A stretch of DNA of 24,250 bases from Chara braunii (lineage: Eukaryota; Streptophyta; Charophyceae; Charales; Characeae). The stretch covers positions 2,435,242 to 2,459,491 of the forward strand of contig BFEA01000041.1 of assembly GCA_003427395.1 (NCBI GenBank), given 5' to 3'. The notes beneath the pieces are model-generated. The model was not told where the DNA came from. It made no database searches and was given only the letters and a program-made list of their open reading frames with translations. Below are positions 16,037 to 24,250 of this stretch, in pieces. Made by a program: the position numbers and the translations under genes. How positions within the stretch are numbered: position 1 is the stretch's first letter; each line of letters begins with the position of its first letter.

Positions 16037-16251
16037 GGGCATGCCGCAGTGAGACGACGGCTGTTGCTCCAGTCCTTGGTGTCATTACTGTTGTTGTCGT
16101 CTGTCAGTCCAACCTTCATTTGTCTTTCGTGTTGTTGCCAGCCAGTTGAGCGGTTGGCAGGAAGTGAGCGGGGGGAGGTGGTGGAGGAGCAGCGGGGGGA
16201 GGTGGAGCATGGAAGAGGGGAGGTGGCAGTGACGCCGGGGCAGTGGTGACT

Positions 16252-16289
16252 CTGTCTCTTATACACATCTAGATGTGTATAAGAGACAG
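16252..16289. other. Nextera mate-pair junction adapter (artefact)
   Basis: The same 38-bp mosaic-end palindrome as at 5406. Translated frames that start in it give MYKRQ and MCIRDR, which are adapter-derived. The left and right flanks should be treated as separate loci. Confidence 0.98.
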
Positions 16290-16361
16290 GAACAGCGCCC
16301 AGCGTCCCAACCTAATCAACCAGCGCCCTACCAGACGTCGAGTGGAAAACAGCACCCCGCA

Positions 16362-16418
16362 GCTCCGTTCTATTGGTGGGGAGCTTCACCTGCTGGAAAC
16401 CAGGGCCAGTATTCCTGA
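16362..16418 (-). mobile_element. SINE-like family, copy G, core only
   Basis: Plus-strand GCTCCGTTCTATTGGTGGGG and CTGGAAACCAGGGCCAG are the antisense core. The expected hairpin and A tail would lie between here and the adapter at 16289, but that 70-bp stretch shows neither; the mate-pair junction may have removed them. Confidence 0.62.
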
Positions 16419-16577
16419 GACAGTGAGACACAAAACATTACATAAAGATGACCAGAGTATGAGAATGTCAAGAACCGGCGGCATCTATTGCCCTCACTTC
16501 CACCAGGAGATTGACTGACCGTGAGTGCCAATCCTTTGGAGGAGTCACTGCGCCTCTTCAGCCTGCTCACAGACCCC

Positions 16578-16717
16578 CATATTGAAAGCAGTAACCCAGG
16601 CTTGGTCCCTATTCAAGCCCCCTCCCTGCTCTTACCCCCTTCCATACCACCATATTGAAAGCAGCAACCCAGGCGTGGTCCCTCCTTAAGCCGCCTCCCT
16701 GCTCGTACCCCCTTCCA
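16578..16717. repeat. 67-bp repeat in tandem, period 73
   Basis: CATATTGAAAGCAGYAACCC starts units at 16578 and 16651. They run for 67 bp with seven or eight substitutions and end CCCCCTTCCA in both. Confidence 0.93.
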
Positions 16718-16729
16718 CTCTGCGCCATG

Positions 16730-17440
16730 ATCTAATAAATATTGAGTGCCACTGGTAAAATTACAGCTCCACCAGTGACTGTCGATGTGAGGGAAACGTA
16801 TCTGGAAAATCCGAGAGGGGCTGTAGCGGCACAGTTGCATCAATCTGTGTCCGATCGTCAAAGACTCAGCTCAGAATCCTTCCTGATTGGGTTCCGTCCC
16901 TGGCCTTCCCAGATCACTGTGATGGCCATCCTCCCCATTACCCCCCCCCCCCCCAGCCAAGCCAGTCCTTGCAGAATGCGTTGAGTCCTGTAATTATGTC
17001 TGTTTTTTCATGAGAGAGAAATCCAGCTTCTGTTGTGCTGTGGCCCGTCGAGCCTGTACATCTGTTTGAATCTGCGTTTTTATGGTATCTGTGAACACTA
17101 CCCTGTCCATTTTCACCCCTCCTCCCGTCTCTGATGTGCATGTCTTCCACTAGAGGGCCCACAGAATCACTTTCCACCCCAGGCTGAACATGCTTGTCGT
17201 TGCAGGCGTTTGCACCTGCTATACTCCCCTGCTCTTCGTAGGATTGCTCGCCAATCCCATGGTCAGTCGCAGTCCACACCCTGCTGCCGCCAGACACAAT
17301 CCCACCATCGTCAGGTGATCGCGGCTTCCGGGCACTGCATGAAGATGTGTTCGTTTGTCTCTCGGATCTTCCGGGAAAGGAATCCCCGGGGACAAGACTT
17401 GAACCAGCCGGAGGGAAGGGCCATACAAACGAATGCAATT
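16730..17440. other. no gene recognised
   Basis: Minus-strand frames here are long (up to 166 codons between 17438 and 16938) but show no domain I recognise, and one end of the frame is homopolymeric (poly-G from the C-run at 16943). Left unannotated as coding. Confidence 0.45.
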
Positions 17441-17445
17441 GTTAA

Positions 17446-17582
17446 GGGACACTGGACCCGGTTTCCAGCAGGTGCCGCTCCCCACCAATAGATGGAGCCC
17501 TCCCCCGGGTGCTAGCGTTGTCTGCTCCTATCAGCATCGCTAGCATTGCAGAGGGCGTGTGTTTGAAAACAAAAAAAAAAAA
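17446..17582 (+). mobile_element. SINE-like family, copy H, near complete
   Basis: Sense is the plus strand: AGGGACACTGGACCCGGTTT, the GCTCCCCACCAATAGATGG box, a short linker, and the third hairpin at 17510-17545 (TGCTAGCG/CGCTAGCA plus further pairs, loop TGCTCCTATCA). It then continues TTGCAGAGGGCGTG and into an A tract from 17571. The GCA-nA-GGGC block after the hairpin is shared with copies A and C. Confidence 0.78.
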
Positions 17583-17867
17583 AGGGAAGGGCCTCACCTT
17601 TGTGACCTAACTGAGTGTGATCGATCAGCCAGGCATTGGTGGGCAGGTGTCGGTGTTCGATCTGCCACTGCAAAGAAGCAATCTCTGTTGGCCGCAGCTT
17701 TGGCCCCTAGACCCAGCGGATCGGTTGCAGCTGGCCTCAAACAATGGTCCGGTGCTTCTTTTTTTTTTCCCCTTATTTTTAAACTTTATTTATTTTAATT
17801 AATTTATTTGAGTTTCATCCATCTGGTTTTTGTAAGGTCGTTTAGTCTCAACCAATGTAATGCTGTC

Positions 17868-18420
17868 TTCTGTCTAATCTGACAGGGCATAGGCTTCTCA
17901 GCCAGGTGGTTCAATCTTTTGACTAATCAAACAGGACATAGCCTTCCCAGGCAACTCAATCTTGTGCCCAAAGATTTAAAAATGACACGTTCTTTAAAAA
18001 AAGGTCCTTTTATCGCAAATCATTTATTGAAAAAAGTTAACAGGACATAGCCTTCTCAGCCCTTGGCCCCTTGCATTTCAATCTTATGTCTAATCTGACA
18101 GGACATAGCCTTCCCAGGCAACTCAATCTTGTGCCTAATCTGACAGGACATAGCCTTCTCAGACACGTGATTCAATCTTTTGACTTATTCCGGCAGGACA
18201 TATAGCCTTCTCAGTCAGGTGATTCAAGTTTTTGACTATTCTGGCAGGACATAGCCTTCCCAGGCAGCCCAATCTTGTGCCTAATCTGACAGGACATAGC
18301 CTTCTCAGTCCTTGCATTTCAATCTTCTGTCTAATCTGACAGGACGTAGCTTTTTCGGCCACCGTTATTAAATCTTCCGTCTAATCTGACCAAACATAGC
18401 CCTCTCAGCCCATCCCAGGT
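17868..18420. repeat. minisatellite, about ten units of 45-58 bp
   Basis: TCTGACAGGACATAGCCTTC or close variants recur near 17880, 17930, 18040, 18098, 18143, 18191, 18241, 18287, 18339 and 18387. Two unit types partly alternate: one continues CCAGGCAACTCAATCTTGTG, the other TCAGNCAGGTGATTCAATC. This suggests a dimeric higher-order unit. A 67-codon minus-strand frame is a by-product. Confidence 0.93.
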
Positions 18421-18713
18421 AATTTTCTACCTTCTGTCTCTGATCTTGTACTTTCTGAACCCTACAGTGTCAAAGGGGAGAAAAAAAAAAAGATAAGAAG
18501 AGACGCACTTCTTCTGATGGGTTTTACGATCCGTAACTTGTTGTCTTTTTCATAAAAAATGCCTCCGGCTCGGAGCCACTTTTCCCCTATGCAGATTTCC
18601 CCTGCGTGCGGAGGAAAAAAAACGAACCGTTTTTTTCTACATGGTGCCGTCAGCCATTCCGGGCCCATACACAGTGCTTTAACGGTCGCGTCAGAACAAA
18701 ATCGCTGGGAAAG

Positions 18714-18742
18714 GAACTGGTGGGGGTCTAAACCACCAGTTC
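18714..18742. other. 10-bp perfect hairpin carrying the TTAA-element terminus
   Basis: GAACTGGTGG (18714-18723) pairs with CCACCAGTTC (18733-18742). The right arm with its flank, CTAAACCACCAGTTC, resembles the terminus of the TTAA elements (TTAAACCACCAGTAC), so this may be two element ends abutting. Confidence 0.5.
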
Positions 18743-19240
18743 ATCCAGCTCATGTGTCACACAACCTAAAGAGCTAAATTAACAAACCAAGAAAATGTAT
18801 TTTGCCGAGCCTAAAAATGACCGGTACCCCCTGTTGGAAAAATCAACACAGTACGGGTACTGGCCTCTGTATTATTGAAAAGTCTGTGCCTTGCACATAA
18901 ATTTTGGGCCCGGAAGTGAGCAGTTCATCCGCTGCTCAACCGGCCGGCCCTGGGCCAAATGGCCAAGACGGGCAGTACTCGTGTACGAAAACGGATCATG
19001 AATAGTTACTTTCGACGAAGTGGTGGTTGAAAGCAGGATTGAGATATCACCCCTTAACTGAAAAAAAAAAAAAAAGAGAGAGAGATCACCCTTGAGCTAA
19101 CTGGCCCAGGTAGTCAATCTCCGGTCCGCTGTGATAGATTGTGGCCTTCCCAGCCAGGGTGACATTTCCAGCCCTCAAGAGAAACCCAGCAGCTAGTATA
19201 TGCTCTCTCCCACATACTGAGAGAGTCAAGCTGCACAAGT

Positions 19241-19271
19241 CCCATGGTCCCATGGTCCCATGGTCCCATGG
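19241..19271. repeat. (CCCATGGT)n microsatellite
   Basis: Nearly four perfect copies of an 8-bp unit. Confidence 0.95.
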
Positions 19272-20270
19272 ACTGGGTGAGCGACAGTACCAGAGGTCAA
19301 GCTGGTAGTGCTAATGCCGTTTGTAGCATCAGTTGCTGTGCCTAAGTTCGCCCCTCCCCCTCGCAACATCAGCAGTGTCTGCCCATGCCACTCCGGGCGG
19401 GGGAGATGGGGGACAGACTATGTCTACGTGTTGGGCACCCAGTGGGCCCAGGTAAGTAATGAGGCCATGGGAACTGAGTGCATAATATAATAACTTATTA
19501 ATTTTGAGAACAAAAAACAAGGGAGATGATAAACTACCTCCAGGATGGTCCTGATCGGCCTGTAATTGAGGTGCCACTCTTTTCTTCTAAAGTACTGGAG
19601 GGCTAGGTGTAGATTCCATATGTTTCTCCTTGAGCGTTTGAGATGGTGAAGGGTTACAGCTTTCCCCGTCGGTGCTTTCTCCTCCGGTGGTCATGGGGAG
19701 AACCTGAGGTACCGAGTTCCTGCGTCCCACGAGGAAGCAAACAAGTAAATCATACATTCAGAACAACACACACAAAAAAAAAAAAACGTAGAAATACTAA
19801 AATAGACTTGAAAGGTTGAACGGAAAAAGGTCGTGACTCATGTGTTAAAGGTCGCAAGACTCGAAAAGGAGTAAAGGAGTCCTTGGGGACATCTATTAAA
19901 ACGGAACTATCCCATCTAGACAGAGGAGATTACCATGGGGCCTGAGCAATGATGACATAATTTTTTTTTTTGAGAAACAGTCGAAATATAAAAGAAAAAG
20001 GTAAGCCCAGGCTGTTGTAGAGGCCAGGTTCCAAGACACACGGTGGTCGCTGCATCAGCCAGAGACCGGTTGTCCTGCCAATTGTTCCATTGTGAGACTG
20101 CCCCCCAAACCATCCTCTCATCAATTCTCCCAGTGCGCCCCTCCATTCCTACTATCCCACTATCCTACCTCAGTGTTAATCACCTTGGACTATCACCTCA
20201 TTATCTCAGAGCATGACTTGCCAATGGACCGAATAGCAGTACAGGCACTAGGAGTAGGCAAGCTCATCGG
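19272..20270. other. no gene recognised
   Basis: A perfect consensus 5' splice site, CAGGTAAGTA, occurs at about 19449, after a short open frame from 19308, but no coding motif supports an exon. The rest is unremarkable. Confidence 0.4.
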
Positions 20271-20565
20271 GAAAAGCCCAGACTGGCCCAGCTTACCCAA
20301 GGCTTACGAGGCTGATCACAGACACGCCCAGAACGGCTATTGACCTCTTCCCAGCCCTACATGTAGTTGAAGCACAGACGAGCGAGCCTTGTCACCGGGA
20401 ACTTCAGACGCCAGGCACAAGCAGTATCCTACCAGCCCCAAAATTACTACCCAGATTCCTACCGAGGCACCAGAGTCAGACAGACTCAACGGACAAGCCC
20501 TGACTGACCCAGCTCGCCCAGGGCTAGGCGGATCATGGACAAGCCCGGAGCAGGTGTTAAAACCC
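20270..20565. repeat. diverged direct repeat, period about 228
   Basis: AAGCCCAGACTGGCCCAGCT near 20276 aligns with AAGCCCTGACTGACCCAGCT near 20504. Both continue through GCCCARGGCT and GCTGATCACAGACACGCCC / GCGGATCATGGACAAGCCC. Confidence 0.7.
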
Positions 20566-20655
20566 CTACCCAAGCCTAGTTGCTGACCCAATATCGGAAG
20601 GCCCCTCCAAGCCCAGATTGAGTCTATGACAACCCTAGTGAGGACTGGATACCCC

Positions 20656-20656
<1 letters not shown>

Positions 20657-20693
<37 letters not shown>
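20657..20693. repeat. poly-C tract (37)
   Basis: Uninterrupted C run; possible G4 former on the minus strand and a likely place for length errors. Confidence 0.97.
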
Positions 20694-20695
<2 letters not shown>

Positions 20696-20882
20696 GCACT
20701 CTCACTCACCCACCCGCACTTCGCCCAGCTATCCGCCCCGGCGCTTCCCCGTTAACGCGCCACGTCGGCAGGGATTCGGGGTACCGGACCACAATGGCTG
20801 GAAGCGCCAGCCAAAAGAAATTTGAAACAACACCCTGCCGGTTCGGCAAAACTTGGCGTGCAGGGGGTCGGCCGGCTCGGCA

Positions 20883-20913
20883 TCGATAGCTGGGCCAAGT
20901 ACTGGTGGTTTAC
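20883..20913 (-). mobile_element. orphan end of a TTAA element
   Basis: ATAGCTGGGCCAAGTACTGG followed by TGGTTTAC is the reverse complement of the element left end (TTAAACCACCAGTACTTGGC). The flanking tetramer is TTAC. No partner end was found within 1 kb upstream. Confidence 0.5.
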
Positions 20914-21031
20914 TGTATGTGTGCCCATAGGCTATATGTACTACCATAGGCTAGGCTAGGCTATGTATCTGTGTTTCTGTATGTGTGCCCATAGGCTATA
21001 TGTACTACCATAGGCTAGGCTATGTATCTGT
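20913..21031. repeat. 64-bp tandem duplication
   Basis: CTGTATGTGTGCCCATAGGC begins at 20913 and 20977. Copy 1 has an extra TAGGC in the (TAGGC)n part. Degenerate echoes continue to about 21125. Confidence 0.93.
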
Positions 21032-21197
21032 AAATGTATATGTAATGTTGTCAGCTGTATTTATGCATAGGCCATATCCATCCGTAAGCATCATATGTGT
21101 ATTCGTAGACTGTATATGTCGTGTATAGAAATTATGCTGCTCTGTGTATTTGAATCCACGTTCATCATTGTATAACAGGCATCCTCAATCACATGTA

Positions 21198-21268
21198 CTA
21201 CAGTTTCAAATGGTGCCAATGCGCATTCACAACTGGTGCCCTAACCACTGAGCCACAAGCCAACTTGT
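21198..21268 (-). repeat. tRNA-like segment, A box only
   Basis: Minus strand TGTGGCTCAGTGGTTAGGGC is a strong A box, followed by an anticodon-arm-like GTTGTGAATGCGC region. The B-box position (CCATTTGAAAC) is degenerate. Probably a decayed tRNA-derived SINE head. Confidence 0.45.
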
Positions 21269-22173
21269 CCAAGCTGTATCTCCAAGCCCCTTTTTCTTCA
21301 GGTAGATTTCTGCTGCTCGCTGACAAAGAATGAACGGTGTGGACTTTTTTTTCTGTTTTCTTGCCTGGTGGTAGGCTGAGGCAAAGAACACAGGACAGTG
21401 GGGGAAAATGCCCAGAGAACATTTTCAGATCCAGCGAGAGGCAACAAGCCTATGGGGTGACCGACGCCAGCGCTGCTGAAGCAGCGCTGGGGACGCTGCC
21501 CACTGTTGCGGCAAATGGCTAGGGAAGCGTGCGCCCCTAGCGGGCTTTTGCACGCCACGTCTGCACATACGGCATGGCTTGATTACGATGCCTATCAGGG
21601 TTGAGACCCCCAATTTCAGGACACTTCCAGAGGCTGAACATCTCTCAACATACCTATCACAACATAATCTCAATAAGGGAGTTCAGTAAGTCGTGATCAT
21701 GACATATAATCTACAATAACTTCCATAACAATCTCAAATTACCCGGGGCCGGTCACCTGTGGATATCTCAAGACTACCGCCCTTTAGAAAAAAGGCAAAA
21801 AAGGGACTTTTTCACTTATTTATGGCCATAATTGCTGTCATATACCTCCAGGTTCAGCTGTAGTCAGGTCACCAACAGGCCGGTCACTCTCCCGCGCGTC
21901 CTTTGTCCATGTCAGCTGCGGCAGCCCTGCGGTGCCTGGGCGCTCTTTCCCGTCCTCCTTACGACGACAGGGAAAGATGCCGATGTTACCAAGTTTCAGA
22001 CGGGCATATGCGAGGGGAATCTTTGGAGCAGGAAAAAAAAAAAAAAAGAATCTTTGGAGCAGGCCATCACGGCAATCGGTAGCAGTGGTGGTTAATCAGC
22101 ATTCATTGGTGCTCAGGGATTTCAATCATCTTCATGTGCTGGTGCGGCTAGGAGTCACCTCGACGAACCAGGA

Positions 22174-22205
22174 ATCATCATCATCATCATCGTCATCATC
22201 ATCAT
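22174..22205. repeat. (ATC)n microsatellite
   Basis: About ten units with one CGT interruption. Confidence 0.93.
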
Positions 22206-22276
22206 TAACATTCATTGATGGACGTGGATACTGGAGAATGGGGAGGGAGGTAACAGGGCGAAGATGGAAAAGATCC

Positions 22277-22620
22277 TCCCATCTTTTTTTCATTCTTCAC
22301 TCTTCTTCTCCCCCCCTTTCCCCCCCCCCCCTCCTGCTTCCCTTTTCTCCTCCGCTCCCTTCCGTTTCAACTCCTTATTCTTCTATCCCTCCACTCTCAC
22401 CTTTCTCTGCCCTTTCTTCTCCATTCACTTTTTGTCTCTGCTCTGCTTTTGGGTGTTCTGCTCTCCTCGTCCAGGAGGGGTGTAGCGGAGTTGGGAGGAA
22501 GCAGAGGAGGGAAGGGTGTTGGAGGGGGAGGGGTATATAGCAGGAGGAGGTAAAGGAGGGAGAGAAGGGGAGAGGTGGTGGCCGCAGAGGTGGGGGATTA
22601 GAAATGTCGGGAGAAAAAAG
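22277..22620. other. pyrimidine tract switching to purine tract
   Basis: About 190 bp of mostly C/T on the plus strand (22277-22470) is followed, after CCTCGTCCAGGAGG, by about 140 bp of mostly A/G (22474-22620). The arms are not an exact inverted repeat. Proline/serine-rich and glycine-rich frames through it reflect composition. Confidence 0.8.
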
Positions 22621-22770
22621 GGGCGGGCGGGGTATGAATATCACGTCTCTTCCATTTTAACAATTGGTTTGTTTCTATTCCTATTAGGAATCGTAATTCA
22701 ATTTTCATCTATTCTCTACTTATCAACTTATTCTCAGCCTAACCATCCCGCCTACTCATCAACCTCCTAA

Positions 22771-22828
22771 TCAATCATAATCAATCATAATCAATCATAA
22801 TCAATCATAATCAATCATAATCAATCAT
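22771..22828. repeat. (TCAATCATAA)n minisatellite
   Basis: Five perfect 10-bp units and a partial sixth. Confidence 0.96.
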
Positions 22829-23735
22829 CAACCTTGTCATCAACCCAATTATCAACTTAGTCAATGGTCATCAACCTACATATTTCCTACTACAATTATT
22901 TTTCAATAATTTTCTAATTTTGAACTGTTTACTTTCCCCGTATTCACTTTTCCTAAGGTATAGCCTAAATAACCAAACACCTACAGACCTAAATGTCTCA
23001 TCGGTATCACATGTCTCAAGTTTATGTCCCACTCCACATACTTCGATCATGAACTTCTCTGGCCTTCGTCTAAATTTCAGCCTTCATTTTTTCGTTCTCC
23101 CGGTGCATTGATGGGGCTTATGCTTGGCGAATTGGCGGGCTGGTTTTGAGGAGGAAAGCACTATCCCCCATGGACCCGGAAGGGTGTCGGAAGGTGGGAG
23201 GTGAATACCCTGGAGGGGGTAGATTGGGGCCGCCTTTTTTCTGGGGCTGGGATGGATGTGACGACGACATCATATCCTAGCGGGGGAAGAAACAAGTGAG
23301 GGATTGTCAGCGGCATACTTTGGGCGGGAACTGTATGTCTTTGAGGGAACAGGGCGTGGGAAGGGAGTCTGCCCACGCTGGGGTCGAGGAGGGTGTGGCT
23401 GCAGTCAGGGCCATTCTTCTCGGCGGGGGCAGCATAGAGACAGGGGCCCAGGGAGCGGAAGGGGGCCTTTTAGGGCGCCGCCCGCATCACTATTCTAACC
23501 GTAGCCTGCTGTTGCAATTGATTCTCAGCAATCATCGGCAACCCTCGCTCTTCTACCGAATCCGGATCCCGGATTCCAATGATGGCGAAAGCTTATCTGT
23601 TATCATACGAAGCTGCGATGTTTGCTTATTGTTTGGCGGATGCCAGAACGATGCTGGTTGGAGCTGCGGTGCAGCCCTGTAACCTGTTTTTGCAGGGCCA
23701 TGAGGCCTGGTAGAGAGATCTGGGGATTTAGTCGA
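22829..23735. other. no gene recognised
   Basis: AT-rich to 23110, then GC-rich. A 128-codon plus frame (23296-23682) has no recognisable domain and overlaps other open frames on both strands, so I do not call it. Confidence 0.45.
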
Positions 23736-23759
23736 GGGAGGAAGGCAATCCAGTGACTG

Positions 23760-24240
23760 ACTGAGAACAGCTGGCAGGTGAACAAGGGACGGAGCTGGGG
23801 TGGGGACCGCTGCCCTGTAGCCTAGTATGTTGGGGGCGTGAGGCGGGTTATAGGTCAGTGAAAACAGGACAGCAATGGTGGGCTTCAAATGAGCTTCAAG
23901 TGTCACGCGGAGTGCGGGTGTTTGGTGGAGGTGAGGCTAGAAGATGCTGACAGTTTCATTACCATCACTCGTGGACAGCTTTGAGCTTCCACAGATGCTG
24001 GATCCAGATGTTCAGTAGAGATAGAGGCTAGCTGGGGTGGGTCACGCTGCCCTCTAGCCTGAGTATGTTGGGGGCGTGTGGCCAGGTACAGTTCTGGTAG
24101 TGAAAACAGGACAACTATGGCGGGCTTCGAATGAGTTTGAAGTGTCACTCGGAGGGTGGGTGTTTGGTGGAGGTGAGGCTAGAAGATGCTGATGGTTTCA
24201 TTAACATCAATCTTGGACAGCTTTGAGCTTCTTTTTTTTT
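23760..24240. repeat. direct duplication, period about 238
   Basis: GAGCTGGGGTGGGGACCGCT / GCTAGCTGGGGTGGGTCACG, then TAGTATGTTGGGGGCGTG (23822) / GAGTATGTTGGGGGCGTG (24060). Both are followed by GTGAAAACAGGACA, GGTGTTTGGTGGAGGTGAGG, CTAGAAGATGCTGA and TGGACAGCTTTGAGCTTC. On the minus strand each copy carries the same peptide style (MTL..H.KP.I.VLFSL), but the frames end differently. Confidence 0.92.
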
Positions 24241-24250
24241 TTTTTTTTTT
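24232..24250. repeat. poly-T tract running off the window
   Basis: At least 19 T, replacing the duplicated unit immediately after GAGCTTC. This is where a poly-A tail of a minus-strand retroposon could begin. Confidence 0.9.

Noticed and set aside
16024-16518. Frames beginning MYKRQ (minus) and MCIRDR (plus)
   Set aside because: Both start inside the mate-pair adapter at 16252-16289.
16621-16717. TGCTCTTACC in the 67-bp repeats as another family loop
   Set aside because: Flanking bases do not pair, so only a partial loop-like string is present.
16938-17438. 166-codon minus-strand frame
   Set aside because: No recognisable domain, ends in a homopolymer, and competing frames overlap it on the other strand.
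17868-18420. CRISPR array
   Set aside because: Units vary, spacers are also repeated, and the context is eukaryotic; it is a minisatellite.
19308-19490. Exon ending at the consensus donor CAGGTAAGTA
   Set aside because: A single splice motif without coding signature or acceptor is not enough.
20337-20889. Gly-rich and Pro-rich frames
   Set aside because: Produced by the 37-C tract.
18728-20913. A 2.2-kb TTAA element between the end-like motifs at 18728 and 20899
   Set aside because: Flanking tetramers are CTAA and TTAC, the termini differ, and no transposase or internal similarity to the other elements was seen.

Overview
This is a gene-poor, repeat-saturated piece of a eukaryotic nuclear genome, most likely from an invertebrate animal. 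The long GA, poly-A and poly-C tracts, tRNA-like repeat heads and non-LTR and Ty3/gypsy relics would suit a crustacean, but that is a guess. It comes from a draft scaffold: there is a run of Ns at 5664-6119 and two untrimmed Nextera mate-pair junction adapters at 5406-5443 and 16252-16289, so order across those points is not safe. I found no intact protein-coding gene; most open frames are low-complexity or repeat-derived.

Layout. 1-2650: simple repeats, a duplicated GA-bearing module, two facing tRNA-like segments and a weak candidate exon. 2655-2952: a long imperfect inverted repeat beside a 178-bp element with 11-bp inverted termini and TTAA on both sides. 3000-5660: hairpins, minisatellites and two copies of a short SINE-like family. 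6120-9290: a third copy, then a decayed minus-strand LINE whose reverse transcriptase motifs are still readable. 9990-11740: a plus-strand Ty3/gypsy pol relic (RT thumb to RNase H), split by a 39-A tract and two TTAA-flanked elements (10142-10286 and 10475-11327). 12150-12332: inverted repeat with 68-bp arms. 12438-17545: most copies of the SINE-like family, tandem duplications and a tRNA-like SINE head. 17868-18420: a minisatellite of about ten units. 18700-24250: simple repeats, low-copy duplications, a pyrimidine/purine strand switch and a final direct duplication.

Most notable is a short SINE-like family with nine copies here (A-I) plus two solo hairpins (J, K). In its inferred sense orientation it runs: GGGAYGCTGGACCC start, a hairpin, a second hairpin around CCACCAATAGATGG, a linker, a third hairpin, then usually an A-rich tail. 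The third hairpin has a loop matching TKCTCNTAYCA in every copy that keeps it, while its stem differs almost completely between copies yet still pairs. I do not recognise this family. The second system is a set of small TTAA-flanked inverted-terminus elements. One of them sits in the gypsy pol frame so precisely that the reading frame resumes across a single TTAA.
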